49,130 nucleotides of DNA from Flavobacteriales bacterium. Lineage in GTDB: Bacteria; Bacteroidota; Bacteroidia; Flavobacteriales_C; GCA-002722245. A model generated the notes under the pieces. It did not search any database. It saw nothing but the letters and a program-made list of their open reading frames with translations, and had not been told where the DNA came from. Each line of letters starts with the position of its first letter. Within the stretch, counting starts at the first letter, position 1. Both the position numbers and the translations under genes were made by a program. Below, one piece after another: positions 25,444 to 33,543 of the stretch. The stretch is taken from the NCBI GenBank assembly GCA_002720635.1, contig PBJD01000048.1, forward strand, positions 1 to 49,130, given 5' to 3'.

Positions 25444-26466
25444 ATGAAGAAAGTACTAGTTACCGGAGGGACAGGGTATTTGGGAAGTTGGATTGTAAAA
25501 TATCTGCTTGATAGAGGATATGAAGTTCAGTTGCCGGTTCGGGACCAGGTTGAAAATAATAGACACAGATACCTTAAAAACATTGCTGAGAATTCTTCGG
25601 GGAGTTTAAATTTCTGGTACGGTGTAGATCTCTTAAAAGAAGGTTCGTATGATTTGGCGATGGAAGGGTGTGAGATACTTTTTCATGTAGCATCCCCATT
25701 CTTTATTCAATCGAAAAACCCTCAAAAAGAATTAATAGATCCAGCGGTAAAGGGAACAAGAAATGTTTTGGGGGCAGTAAATAAAACTTCATCAGTAAAA
25801 AGAGTCGTATTAACAAGTAGTGTTGCAGCTATATATGGCGATAATGTTGATATGCAGGAATTAGGAATTGACATGCTGAATGAGAGTCATTACAACAAAT
25901 CAAGTTCTTTAACTCATCAACCCTATTCTTATTCCAAATTGTTGGCTGAGAAATTGGCCTGGGAAATATATAACAAGCAAAATAAATGGAACTTGGTAGT
26001 TATAAATCCCGGTTTTATCATGGGACCTGTTTTAAGTAAAACTTCAATTTCTGAATCGATAAATTTCATCAGTGATATCTTAAAAGGGAAGTTTTATTTA
26101 GGTGCACCCTCTTTGACTTTAAGTTATGTTGATGTTAGAGATGTTGCTTTGGCGCATATAATTGCTTCGGAAAAGAAGTTTTCAGAAGGGCGACATATTA
26201 TTACAAACAAATCGTTTACTATTTTACAAATTACCGATATTATAAAACAGCTTTACGGCAAACGATTCAAATTGCCCAGTTCAGAGTCACCTGGCTGGTT
26301 AACTTATTTGTTTGGACCTTTATTTGGTGTTACCAGAAAGTTTATCAAACGTAATTTGGGATATCCATTATACCTGGATAATACGAAAAGCAAAAAAGAT
26401 TTAGGAGTAAAATATACTGAATTTAAAAAGACGATTGATGATATGATAAGATCTGTTTTGGAGTAA
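25444..26466 (+). CDS. NAD(P)-dependent epimerase/dehydratase, dihydroflavonol-4-reductase-like
   Basis: Extended short-chain dehydrogenase of 340 residues. Nucleotide-binding VTGGTGYLGSW lies near residues 5-15, FHVASPF near 85, and the catalytic YSYSK (Tyr-x3-Lys) near 160, followed by NPGFIMGP, characteristic of DFR/cinnamoyl-CoA-reductase-like enzymes. In bacteria the substrate is usually unknown. Two starts are possible: ATG 25444, which gives the normal N-terminus MKKVLVTGG, or TTG 25435, which has AGGAGG eight bases upstream. I prefer the ATG. The gene converges on the FkbM gene. Confidence 0.85.
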   Translation: MKKVLVTGGTGYLGSWIVKYLLDRGYEVQLPVRDQVENNRHRYLKNIAENSSGSLNFWYGVDLLKEGSYDLAMEGCEILFHVASPFFIQSKNPQKELIDPAVKGTRNVLGAVNKTSSVKRVVLTSSVAAIYGDNVDMQELGIDMLNESHYNKSSSLTHQPYSYSKLLAEKLAWEIYNKQNKWNLVVINPGFIMGPVLSKTSISESINFISDILKGKFYLGAPSLTLSYVDVRDVALAHIIASEKKFSEGRHIITNKSFTILQITDIIKQLYGKRFKLPSSESPGWLTYLFGPLFGVTRKFIKRNLGYPLYLDNTKSKKDLGVKYTEFKKTIDDMIRSVLE

Positions 26467-26480
26467 TTTTTCCGGTTCCA

Positions 26481-27218
26481 CTAAGTTGGTTTACTTTTCC
26501 AAAAAATAATATCAGAAAAGGAACCAAACCCATGTTTAACTTTTTTGTAATTATCAAATCCGTTTTTTTTTAGAAGTTCAAATATTTTATTTGAGTTGTC
26601 ATTGTTCGCGTATAAATCGTTCGATTGCAATTCAATTTGAATACATTTAATTTTTGCACTCAAATCATAAAATAAACCTTGTAAACAATTCAATTCATGT
26701 CCTTCAACGTCAATTTTTATGAAATCAACTCTTTTAAGGTTGAGTTCTTTAATCAGGTCACTTAACATTCTGACTTTTACAGGATAGGAGTCAATGATCA
26801 GGTCTGTAGGAGAGACCCCTAAAATTTTTGACTTTTTTCGAAGATATTTTGATTCCGGATTAATAGTTTCAAGTGTTGACGATGAGTCAAAAAGGTTCTC
26901 GTTAAATTGCCGGGTTCCATTTATATTACTTAATGCAAGTTTATGTAATTTTATTTTATCATTCCCCCTGTTGTTTTTCCTTAGCTCTTTAAACAAATTA
27001 GGATTGGGTTCGAAAGAGTAAATTATGGCGCCTGGAAACCATTTTTGAAATAAACGAATAGATTGTCCTTTATTTGCTCCAATGTCAAAAACAACTTCAA
27101 CTTTATTGGGGAGAATAGACGTTAAAACACGATTTACTCTCTTCTCAAAAATTAATCTTTCGTTTAATTCAAGAGTTTTTTGAACAAACTTAAACTGGAT
27201 TCTTTTAAAGAAAGTCAT
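26481..27218 (-). CDS. FkbM-family methyltransferase
   Basis: SAM-dependent methyltransferase of 245 residues. The SAM-binding motif VVFDIGANKGQSIRLF lies near residue 42, IYSFEPNPNLFKELRK follows, and VDFIKIDVEGHELNCLQGL is the FkbM signature. Such enzymes usually methylate hydroxyls on sugars or lipids. It begins immediately after the stop of the giant PKD protein gene, with no gap, so the two are co-transcribed. A role in modifying a surface glycan attached to or near that protein is an inference. Confidence 0.9.
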   Translation of the reverse strand: MTFFKRIQFKFVQKTLELNERLIFEKRVNRVLTSILPNKVEVVFDIGANKGQSIRLFQKWFPGAIIYSFEPNPNLFKELRKNNRGNDKIKLHKLALSNINGTRQFNENLFDSSSTLETINPESKYLRKKSKILGVSPTDLIIDSYPVKVRMLSDLIKELNLKRVDFIKIDVEGHELNCLQGLFYDLSAKIKCIQIELQSNDLYANNDNSNKIFELLKKNGFDNYKKVKHGFGSFSDIIFWKSKPT

Positions 27219-30200
27219 TTATCGAATTAAGGTAATGTCTCCACCTTTCTCTCCGAACTGGTCATTGTAGAATTTTACTTTAGCCTGGTATACAAAGGTT
27301 TCAACGCCTTGTGCATTTCCTTTGTATACGCCATCCCATCCTTTGCTTATTTCATTTGTCTCAAAAACCAATTCTCCCCACCTGTTGTAAATCCTGAAAT
27401 AAATAAGTTCTTTTATTCCATGTCCTTTAACTTTAACAATATCATTTTCTCCGAAACCATCTGGAGTAAATGCAGAAGGAACGTCAACAGTATATTTGTC
27501 TTCTACACAAATATTGTATTTATCTGTTTTTGTGAAACAACCCAGGGTGTCAGAATAAGTAACTTCATAAACAATGGTTTCGACTTCTTCTGTAATTTGA
27601 ATAGTTTGCTCAGGACAGGTCATACATTTCAGGAAATCTGTTTCTCCGTTACTCCAGTCATAGGTATATCCAGCTCCGTAATCCACTCCTAAAGTGATCG
27701 AGTCCCCAATTATTATACATTTGTCTACTATCAAGGCATTCTTCTCTTGAATAACATGAATATCTGTGGTTACCTCAGAATTACAATTGTTTGTATCTGT
27801 CCCGGTAATGGTGTATGAAGTTGAGATTTCCGGATTCGCATATGCAGAGTCAGAATCGGCATTAACATTAAAAATAGTGATAGTATCGTGCCAAGTATAA
27901 GTTTCTGCACCACTCGCTACAAGTAATGCTGTATCTCCATTGCAAATTACGTCTCCAATTGCCGAAACACTTGGTAATGATAGAATTTCAAGTTGCTTTA
28001 TCATGCTGTCAACACAGCCAGAAACCGGGTCTTCTAATCTCAGTAAAACATCATAAGTTCCTGTGCCGGTACTTTCGTAGGTTTGCGGATTTGGTGGTGA
28101 AGATACATTACGTGTTACTCCGTTCCCTAGGTCCCAAAACCAATTTGTAGTTAAGTTAAATTCGGATGAGTCGCCAAATACGACCTTGTCATCTAAGCAA
28201 ACTGTCGAGTCTTCAAACCCAAAATTAGCCTCGATATTGTGTAGGCTTATACTTCTGTTTGCGTTATTCGCACATTCAAATGCGTCACTCCAAACAACCA
28301 ACGTAACACCGAGTGATCCTCCGTCGGGAACAAATGTGTACTGGTGAGAAACTTCGGCGCTACTAATTTCTGATATATATGTTGTGTCCGAAACAGCACC
28401 GTCGCCAAATGCCCAACTGTATGCAAAAATATCAGACGAGTCGGTGTCTATGTTAAATGTGATTTCTTCATCAATGCAAATAATAGGTTTACTAACTGTA
28501 AAATCAGCTACCGGACCAACAATTTTAATGTTTTTATTAATGGTGTTTGAACATCCGTTAGTACTTTCCACTGTTAATTTCACTTCATAATCTCCTTTTT
28601 CATCGAAATTCCATGTTACACTGTCGTCAGGTAGAATATTGCTTCCTATGCCTAAGTCCCATGTCCTTTTCGAAAATTCGGTAACACCAGATGGAGGAAG
28701 ATCAAAAGAAGAGGTGTCTTTAAAACCTATGGATGTATTGATGCAAACTTCATTAAGCGTATCAACATTTGTTCTGAATCCAGCTATTGGATAGGCGTCA
28801 ACAAACATATAGTCTGCTAAAGTATTTTGAGTGTTACAGCCGTTAGTGTCCGTTAGCTGAACAGTAATGGGGAAATCTCCTGATGTATCAAATGTAAAAG
28901 CAGGATTGAGTTCAACTGAAGATCCCTGTCCGCCAAAGTCCCATACCGCACTGCTCATGGAATTTTGATTATTTAACGTGAAAGTTACCTCGTCACCTAC
29001 GCAAATTGTTCGATCGTTCACTGTAAAGTTGGAATCGGGTATGATTGGCGATATTGTTAATCTGGTTTGGTCTGTACAACCCAATGAGTCGGTGACGTTT
29101 AAAACGACTTCATAGTTCGGAGTATTTAAAGATGTGTAAGTGTTGCTTGTCGTTGAGACATTATCTATGTTTCCATCTCCAAAGCTCCAGTCCCATGTTT
29201 CTAATTTTGTAGCACTCCATGAGGTGTCGGTAAAGTTTATAGTTAATGGAATACATCCTGTTGTTTTATCAACCGAAAAACCTGCATATAAGTCGGTTAC
29301 AATAATTTCTGTTTCGGCAGTATCCCGACATCCATTTACATCATAAACCATTAAGCGAATGGTATGAGCTCCTGTGTCTATCCTCGATGTGTTCCATATG
29401 CTGTCGTTTGACAAAAACATTGGTGAACCATCCCCGTAATCCCATCTGTAGGCGTTATTACAGTTCCCGTCAACATCAACAGAGTTTACCCCTGAGACTT
29501 TAAAAGTAGTGCTTGCACAAATTAGAGAATCAACTTTTATTGCAGCTTCAAGCATTCTGACATTTACGACCATGGTATTTGTGTCGTTGCTACACCCACT
29601 GGAACCGTTTGTTGAAATTAAGGAAACCGTGTAGTCTCCGGAAGCAATGTAAGAGTGTGTCGTGTTGGTATCTGTTAAATCATCAGTGGCTAAGGTGTCG
29701 TTATCTCCGAAATACCAATATAAACTATCAACATCACTTACCGTCGCTTCAAAGTTTATGTCATTTGGATTAGCGCAGTTTCCAAACCATTTAAAGGATG
29801 AGGAAGGGCCATTTACGGTAACAGCATTTTCGAATAATTTCTCACTTATACACCCGTTGTAATTTGCATAAAATGTAATATCATGTTGACCTGTTTCATT
29901 AAAATAAGACCACTGCTGTATAGAGTCATTTGGGCAGGATTCCGATCCTCGGTTTTCGTCTGTTGAAAAATGATAATCGTCAATTCTTGAATCACCTGTA
30001 GCGTCTGTTATGGTAACCGTGTCTCCAATACATACCACCGAAGGTGAGACCGATAAATTTACATCTATTGTGTTTCCTACCAGGATTTTTATTGGGAATG
30101 ATGTGTTTTTACATCCATTCTCGTTTTCAATTGTTAAAGTAACGTCATATTCACCAGGCGTAGTAAAAGTATGAGTTACGGAATCGGAAGTTCCGGTAGA

Positions 30201-31625
30201 TCCATCATCAAAGTCATATTCATATGAAACAATAGGTGAACCTGATGCTGATGAATCTTGAAAAGTTACTGTTAAAGGTGCACAGCCCTGTGTAATGTTT
30301 GGCGCAAAGTTTGCGCTTAGAGGGAATATTGTGTCTCTGAAAGAAGCACTTGCTGAACACCCGTAGGGAGTAGTTCCTGTAACTGTTGTGTTGTAATTAT
30401 AACCGTCATAGTAATAAACTGTATATTCATCTCCACCTATGTGATTATAGCAGTGTTCCGGATTTTGCTCTGATGATGTTTGCCCACCAAAGAATACGTA
30501 TTCCCATTCAGTTATCCCATCGCCTGTAGCTGTAAACTGAACACAGAACGGTTCTTCGCATTGATAACTGGGAGTTCCTGTTAAAGTAACTTGAGGTTCC
30601 TGAACGAAAACCTCTTTTTCCGTTTCATCCTGACAACCAAGGTCCTTGGCGGTCAAAGTAACCTTGTGAAATCCTCCTGAACTAAATACATGAAAAGGGT
30701 TCTGCAGTGTTGAGCTTCCTCCATCATCAAATGTCCACTCGTAAGAAGTTCCTCCATTGGAGTTGTTAAGGTATTGAACATTTTCCCCGATGCATATAGT
30801 ATCTGCGACATTTATAATCGCTTCTGGAGAACCAATATTTATGTTTCTCGTTAATTCGTCAGAGCAACCACCATTCTCAGAAACTATTAATTTGATTGGA
30901 TAATTTCCGACCGCGTTATAGGAGTGAGAACCAGGGTTGGCGCTTGATGAAGTTTGAGAATCTCCATAATCCCATTCGTAGGTTAAATCTGTTGTGCCAC
31001 CTTCGCTGTTAGTAGAAGTGTTGGTTATGTTTACAACCAGGGGTGCTGTACATGAAGATAAGGGTGTAGCGGTAAAACCAGCATCAGGAGGATTTGATAC
31101 ATTTATGAAACTTGTTTTTACCACTGTGGTATCACATCCATTATTGTCTGTTACAATTAATGAAATGTTGTATGAACCAGTGATCGTGTAGGTGTAGTCT
31201 GGGTTTTGATCGGTACTGGAAGCTCCGTTTCCAAACGCCCATTGCCAATCGATAATGTTTGAAGAGCCCTCTGCTGAAGATTCATCGATAAACGAAACGG
31301 TGAAGGGTGGACATCCGCTTGCAGAACCATTTACTGAAAAATCAGGAGAAGGATTTCCATATACTGTTATGGTTTCTGTATATTCAGTTGTTCCATCATT
31401 AAAGGTTACAGTGTATTCTCCCGGGGTACTGTAAATAGCAGATCCGTTATCTGTGTCCGGTGCACTTGTTCCATTTCCGAAATTCCAATTACCTGGAACA
31501 GGACTTGAAAACTCAACACCTGTTAAAGGAGCACAGCCTGTATTTTTGTTAACTGTTATTTGAGCTGTTACAATAGCAGAGTTTGTAACAAAAAATAATA
31601 TTAAGGGTAGTATATATGACTTCAA
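27219..31625 (-). CDS. Giant PKD-repeat surface protein with T9SS type B (CHU_C) sorting domain
   Basis: Secreted protein of 1468 residues. A signal peptide (MKSYILPLILFFVTNSAIVTAQ) is followed by about 14 PKD-like Ig modules (residues 23 to about 1210), recognised by repeated W-x-FGDG-type strands and endings such as VTDNNGC. Most carry a conserved Cys near GCxPLTVxF and another at the end, so disulfides are likely. Two further Ig-like modules follow. The last 90 residues (VPSAFTPDGFGENDI, RIYNRWGELVFETN, GWDGVYKG) are the gliding-motility-associated C-terminal domain used by T9SS type B cargo. Likely a cell-surface adhesin. It is divergent from the M43/PorP/OmpA operon, whose PorP-like product may be its outer-membrane partner. 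Confidence 0.93.
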   Translation of the reverse strand: MKSYILPLILFFVTNSAIVTAQITVNKNTGCAPLTGVEFSSPVPGNWNFGNGTSAPDTDNGSAIYSTPGEYTVTFNDGTTEYTETITVYGNPSPDFSVNGSASGCPPFTVSFIDESSAEGSSNIIDWQWAFGNGASSTDQNPDYTYTITGSYNISLIVTDNNGCDTTVVKTSFINVSNPPDAGFTATPLSSCTAPLVVNITNTSTNSEGGTTDLTYEWDYGDSQTSSSANPGSHSYNAVGNYPIKLIVSENGGCSDELTRNINIGSPEAIINVADTICIGENVQYLNNSNGGTSYEWTFDDGGSSTLQNPFHVFSSGGFHKVTLTAKDLGCQDETEKEVFVQEPQVTLTGTPSYQCEEPFCVQFTATGDGITEWEYVFFGGQTSSEQNPEHCYNHIGGDEYTVYYYDGYNYNTTVTGTTPYGCSASASFRDTIFPLSANFAPNITQGCAPLTVTFQDSSASGSPIVSYEYDFDDGSTGTSDSVTHTFTTPGEYDVTLTIENENGCKNTSFPIKILVGNTIDVNLSVSPSVVCIGDTVTITDATGDSRIDDYHFSTDENRGSESCPNDSIQQWSYFNETGQHDITFYANYNGCISEKLFENAVTVNGPSSSFKWFGNCANPNDINFEATVSDVDSLYWYFGDNDTLATDDLTDTNTTHSYIASGDYTVSLISTNGSSGCSNDTNTMVVNVRMLEAAIKVDSLICASTTFKVSGVNSVDVDGNCNNAYRWDYGDGSPMFLSNDSIWNTSRIDTGAHTIRLMVYDVNGCRDTAETEIIVTDLYAGFSVDKTTGCIPLTINFTDTSWSATKLETWDWSFGDGNIDNVSTTSNTYTSLNTPNYEVVLNVTDSLGCTDQTRLTISPIIPDSNFTVNDRTICVGDEVTFTLNNQNSMSSAVWDFGGQGSSVELNPAFTFDTSGDFPITVQLTDTNGCNTQNTLADYMFVDAYPIAGFRTNVDTLNEVCINTSIGFKDTSSFDLPPSGVTEFSKRTWDLGIGSNILPDDSVTWNFDEKGDYEVKLTVESTNGCSNTINKNIKIVGPVADFTVSKPIICIDEEITFNIDTDSSDIFAYSWAFGDGAVSDTTYISEISSAEVSHQYTFVPDGGSLGVTLVVWSDAFECANNANRSISLHNIEANFGFEDSTVCLDDKVVFGDSSEFNLTTNWFWDLGNGVTRNVSSPPNPQTYESTGTGTYDVLLRLEDPVSGCVDSMIKQLEILSLPSVSAIGDVICNGDTALLVASGAETYTWHDTITIFNVNADSDSAYANPEISTSYTITGTDTNNCNSEVTTDIHVIQEKNALIVDKCIIIGDSITLGVDYGAGYTYDWSNGETDFLKCMTCPEQTIQITEEVETIVYEVTYSDTLGCFTKTDKYNICVEDKYTVDVPSAFTPDGFGENDIVKVKGHGIKELIYFRIYNRWGELVFETNEISKGWDGVYKGNAQGVETFVYQAKVKFYNDQFGEKGGDITLIR

Positions 31626-31647
31626 AACAAAATAAGTTTAGCTAAAA

Positions 31648-31655
31648 CAAAAGTA
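31648..31655 (-). promoter_or_regulatory. Candidate -7 box of the PKD-protein gene
   Basis: Minus strand reads TACTTTTG, 22 bases upstream of the ATG at 31625. A TTG element at proper distance is not evident. Same octamer as before leuS. Confidence 0.3.
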
Positions 31656-31685
31656 ACATTTTTAAGCAATTGGATAAGTTTTTCC

Positions 31686-31714
31686 TTGAAATTCTGATTT
31701 AAATTTTATATTTG
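31686..31714 (+). promoter_or_regulatory. Bacteroidota promoter (TTG-N18-TATATTTG) of the M43/PorP/OmpA operon
   Basis: TTG at 31686-31688 and TATATTTG at 31707-31714, separated by 18 bases, fit the Bacteroidota consensus TTG-N17-23-TAnnTTTG. The -7 box ends 15 bases before the ATG at 31730. An identical -7 octamer and spacing occurs at 47974-48002. Confidence 0.7.
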
Positions 31715-31729
31715 ACTTGAATTACAGCT

Positions 31730-32533
31730 ATGAATAAATTTACCCCATTAATACTTTTGCTTCTCTTTAGTACAATTACTAGTACGGCTCAATACAACAA
31801 TGAGTTCGGTTCGACAGAAGAATGCTACGAAAAGACCTTTACTGTGGTTGCCTGGGTTCTTACAGATACTACAAATTCTATTGCCCCTCTCACCGAAAAT
31901 CAAGTTCGGCTTGCTATCGATAACGTAAACAGTAAATTCTCAGGAATTTGTGTGGATTTCAATTTGTGCGAATTCAATGAGCTTCCCAATCATAGGCAGG
32001 ACACAATTTTAAAAGGTACCCATGATGAAGAAATTGCTGCCCTTTACAGAAAGAAGAATGTAATTAATTTGTATTTCGCTAAAGAAATAATTAACGAGGA
32101 TCCAGATCCCGGGCCTTGCGGATATGCTCCCATGGGGTCAACAAATATTCCTTCAGACACAAATAAAAGAGATGCTATTTTTTTGAAGAAAAGTTGTTTT
32201 TCAGATGTAGTATTGGCTCATGAGCTTGGGCATTATTTTGGTCTCTACCATACTTTTGAAACTGATGCTAACGGGATTGAGAGCCCTACTGGTGATGATT
32301 GTGCTACAACAGGAGATTTAGTTTGTGATACTCAAGCCGATCCAAATGGAAGTAATGATGTTAATTGTCACCTGGACCCTCAAGACGCAGATCCCGTATC
32401 AGGGTTATACTATGAGCCACCAGTATGTAATATTATGAGTTATTATACGCCAGATTGCGAACAGTATTTTACAAGAGGACAATTGGATCGTATGCTGATG
32501 ATTATGAAAACAGGAAGAAGTTATTTATGGTAA
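31730..32533 (+). CDS. Secreted M43-family (pappalysin-like) zinc metalloprotease
   Basis: Exported metzincin protease of 267 residues with signal peptide MNKFTPLILLLLFSTITSTAQ. The zinc site HELGHYFGLYH (His164, Glu165, His168, His174) and the Met-turn NIMSYY (Met236) are intact, so it should be active. Several cysteines suggest an extracellular or periplasmic location. There is no T9SS sorting domain, so it may stay in the periplasm unless another route exists. It is the first gene of the operon with porP/sprF and overlaps that gene by seven bases. A role in processing the divergently encoded PKD protein or its partners is possible but unproven. Confidence 0.9.
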   Translation: MNKFTPLILLLLFSTITSTAQYNNEFGSTEECYEKTFTVVAWVLTDTTNSIAPLTENQVRLAIDNVNSKFSGICVDFNLCEFNELPNHRQDTILKGTHDEEIAALYRKKNVINLYFAKEIINEDPDPGPCGYAPMGSTNIPSDTNKRDAIFLKKSCFSDVVLAHELGHYFGLYHTFETDANGIESPTGDDCATTGDLVCDTQADPNGSNDVNCHLDPQDADPVSGLYYEPPVCNIMSYYTPDCEQYFTRGQLDRMLMIMKTGRSYLW

Positions 32534-33543
32534 AAAGACTGTTTTTCATATTGCTCTTATTTACTGTTGTTTCAAAGGCCCAGGATATTCATTTCACTCA
32601 GTGGATGTTCTCTCCTTTAAACTTAAATCCCGGAGAAACAGGTCGCTTCGATGGGGATTATAGAATTGCCGGAAATTTCAGGTCTCAATGGGGTTCAATT
32701 ATGAGTAAGCAATACAATACCTTAGGGTTGAGCTACGACAGAGTTTTTGCAGTTCGCGGTCAGGAATTAAGTGCTGGTTTACAGTTTGTTAATGATCGTT
32801 CCTCTGTTGGAAATCTGATGCAAAATAAATTAATGCTCTCTGGCGGTTACAACAAACTGTTTAAGGGTAATTACTTCAGTTGGGGTGCGCAGATTGGGCT
32901 ACTACATAAAGGATTGGACCCGAATAAATATTCATATCCGGTTCAATGGGACAATAATATTGGAGAATACAGTAATCAAACGGGAATAAGTAATGGGGAA
33001 AACTTTACCAGTACGAATGAATATTTATTTGATGTCAACCTTGGTTTTGGATGGGCAAGACAACTTACCGATAAACTTTTCCCCGAAATAGGAATTGCTT
33101 TTTTTCATTTGAATACACCGGAGGAAAGTTTTTTTGATAATCCTGAAAATTTACAAATAAGGCAGGTGTATAACGTAAGATTGAATTATAAATTAAATTC
33201 CAAATATGTTTTTTCACCAAACCTGTTATATTCATACCACAACCAGGCTCAGGATATGGTCATCGGTGCTATAGGTAAGATGAAAATGAGTGAGAATAAA
33301 TCTAAAATTGATGAGGTTTTTGCGGGTGTTAACTTCAGAGACGGATTTAGTCGTAATTATGACGCCACCAACATCATAATTGGAGCTACCCGGGAAGAGT
33401 GGCAGGTGGGTTTAAGCTATGATATAAATATTTCAAACCTTTCATCAATAACACATTACAGAGGCGCTTTTGAGTTGTCGGTGATTTATATTGCGCAAAG
33501 TAGTGAACCAAAAATTTACAATATTCCTTGTGATAGATATTAA
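32527..33543 (+). CDS. PorP/SprF-family type IX secretion outer-membrane protein
   Basis: Predicted outer-membrane beta-barrel of 338 residues. The start is ATG 32527, which gives the signal peptide MVKRLFFILLLFTVVSKAQ followed by the family hallmark DIHFTQWMFSPLNLNPGETG; the longer frame upstream lies inside the protease gene. Members include SprF, needed for surface display of the SprB adhesin in Flavobacterium johnsoniae, and PorP. It overlaps the M43 gene (32527-32533) and the OmpA gene downstream. By analogy it may anchor or export the type B cargo encoded opposite. Confidence 0.92.
   Translation: MVKRLFFILLLFTVVSKAQDIHFTQWMFSPLNLNPGETGRFDGDYRIAGNFRSQWGSIMSKQYNTLGLSYDRVFAVRGQELSAGLQFVNDRSSVGNLMQNKLMLSGGYNKLFKGNYFSWGAQIGLLHKGLDPNKYSYPVQWDNNIGEYSNQTGISNGENFTSTNEYLFDVNLGFGWARQLTDKLFPEIGIAFFHLNTPEESFFDNPENLQIRQVYNVRLNYKLNSKYVFSPNLLYSYHNQAQDMVIGAIGKMKMSENKSKIDEVFAGVNFRDGFSRNYDATNIIIGATREEWQVGLSYDINISNLSSITHYRGAFELSVIYIAQSSEPKIYNIPCDRY

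Noticed and set aside
27309-27692. Plus-strand 127-codon frame opposite the giant PKD gene
   Set aside because: It lies wholly antisense to a strongly supported coding region, and has no signal of its own; the same holds for the other short frames in 27926-31191.
32455-32526. Upstream extension of the PorP/SprF gene
   Set aside because: The 24 extra codons lie inside the metalloprotease end, and the signal peptide starts at ATG 32527.
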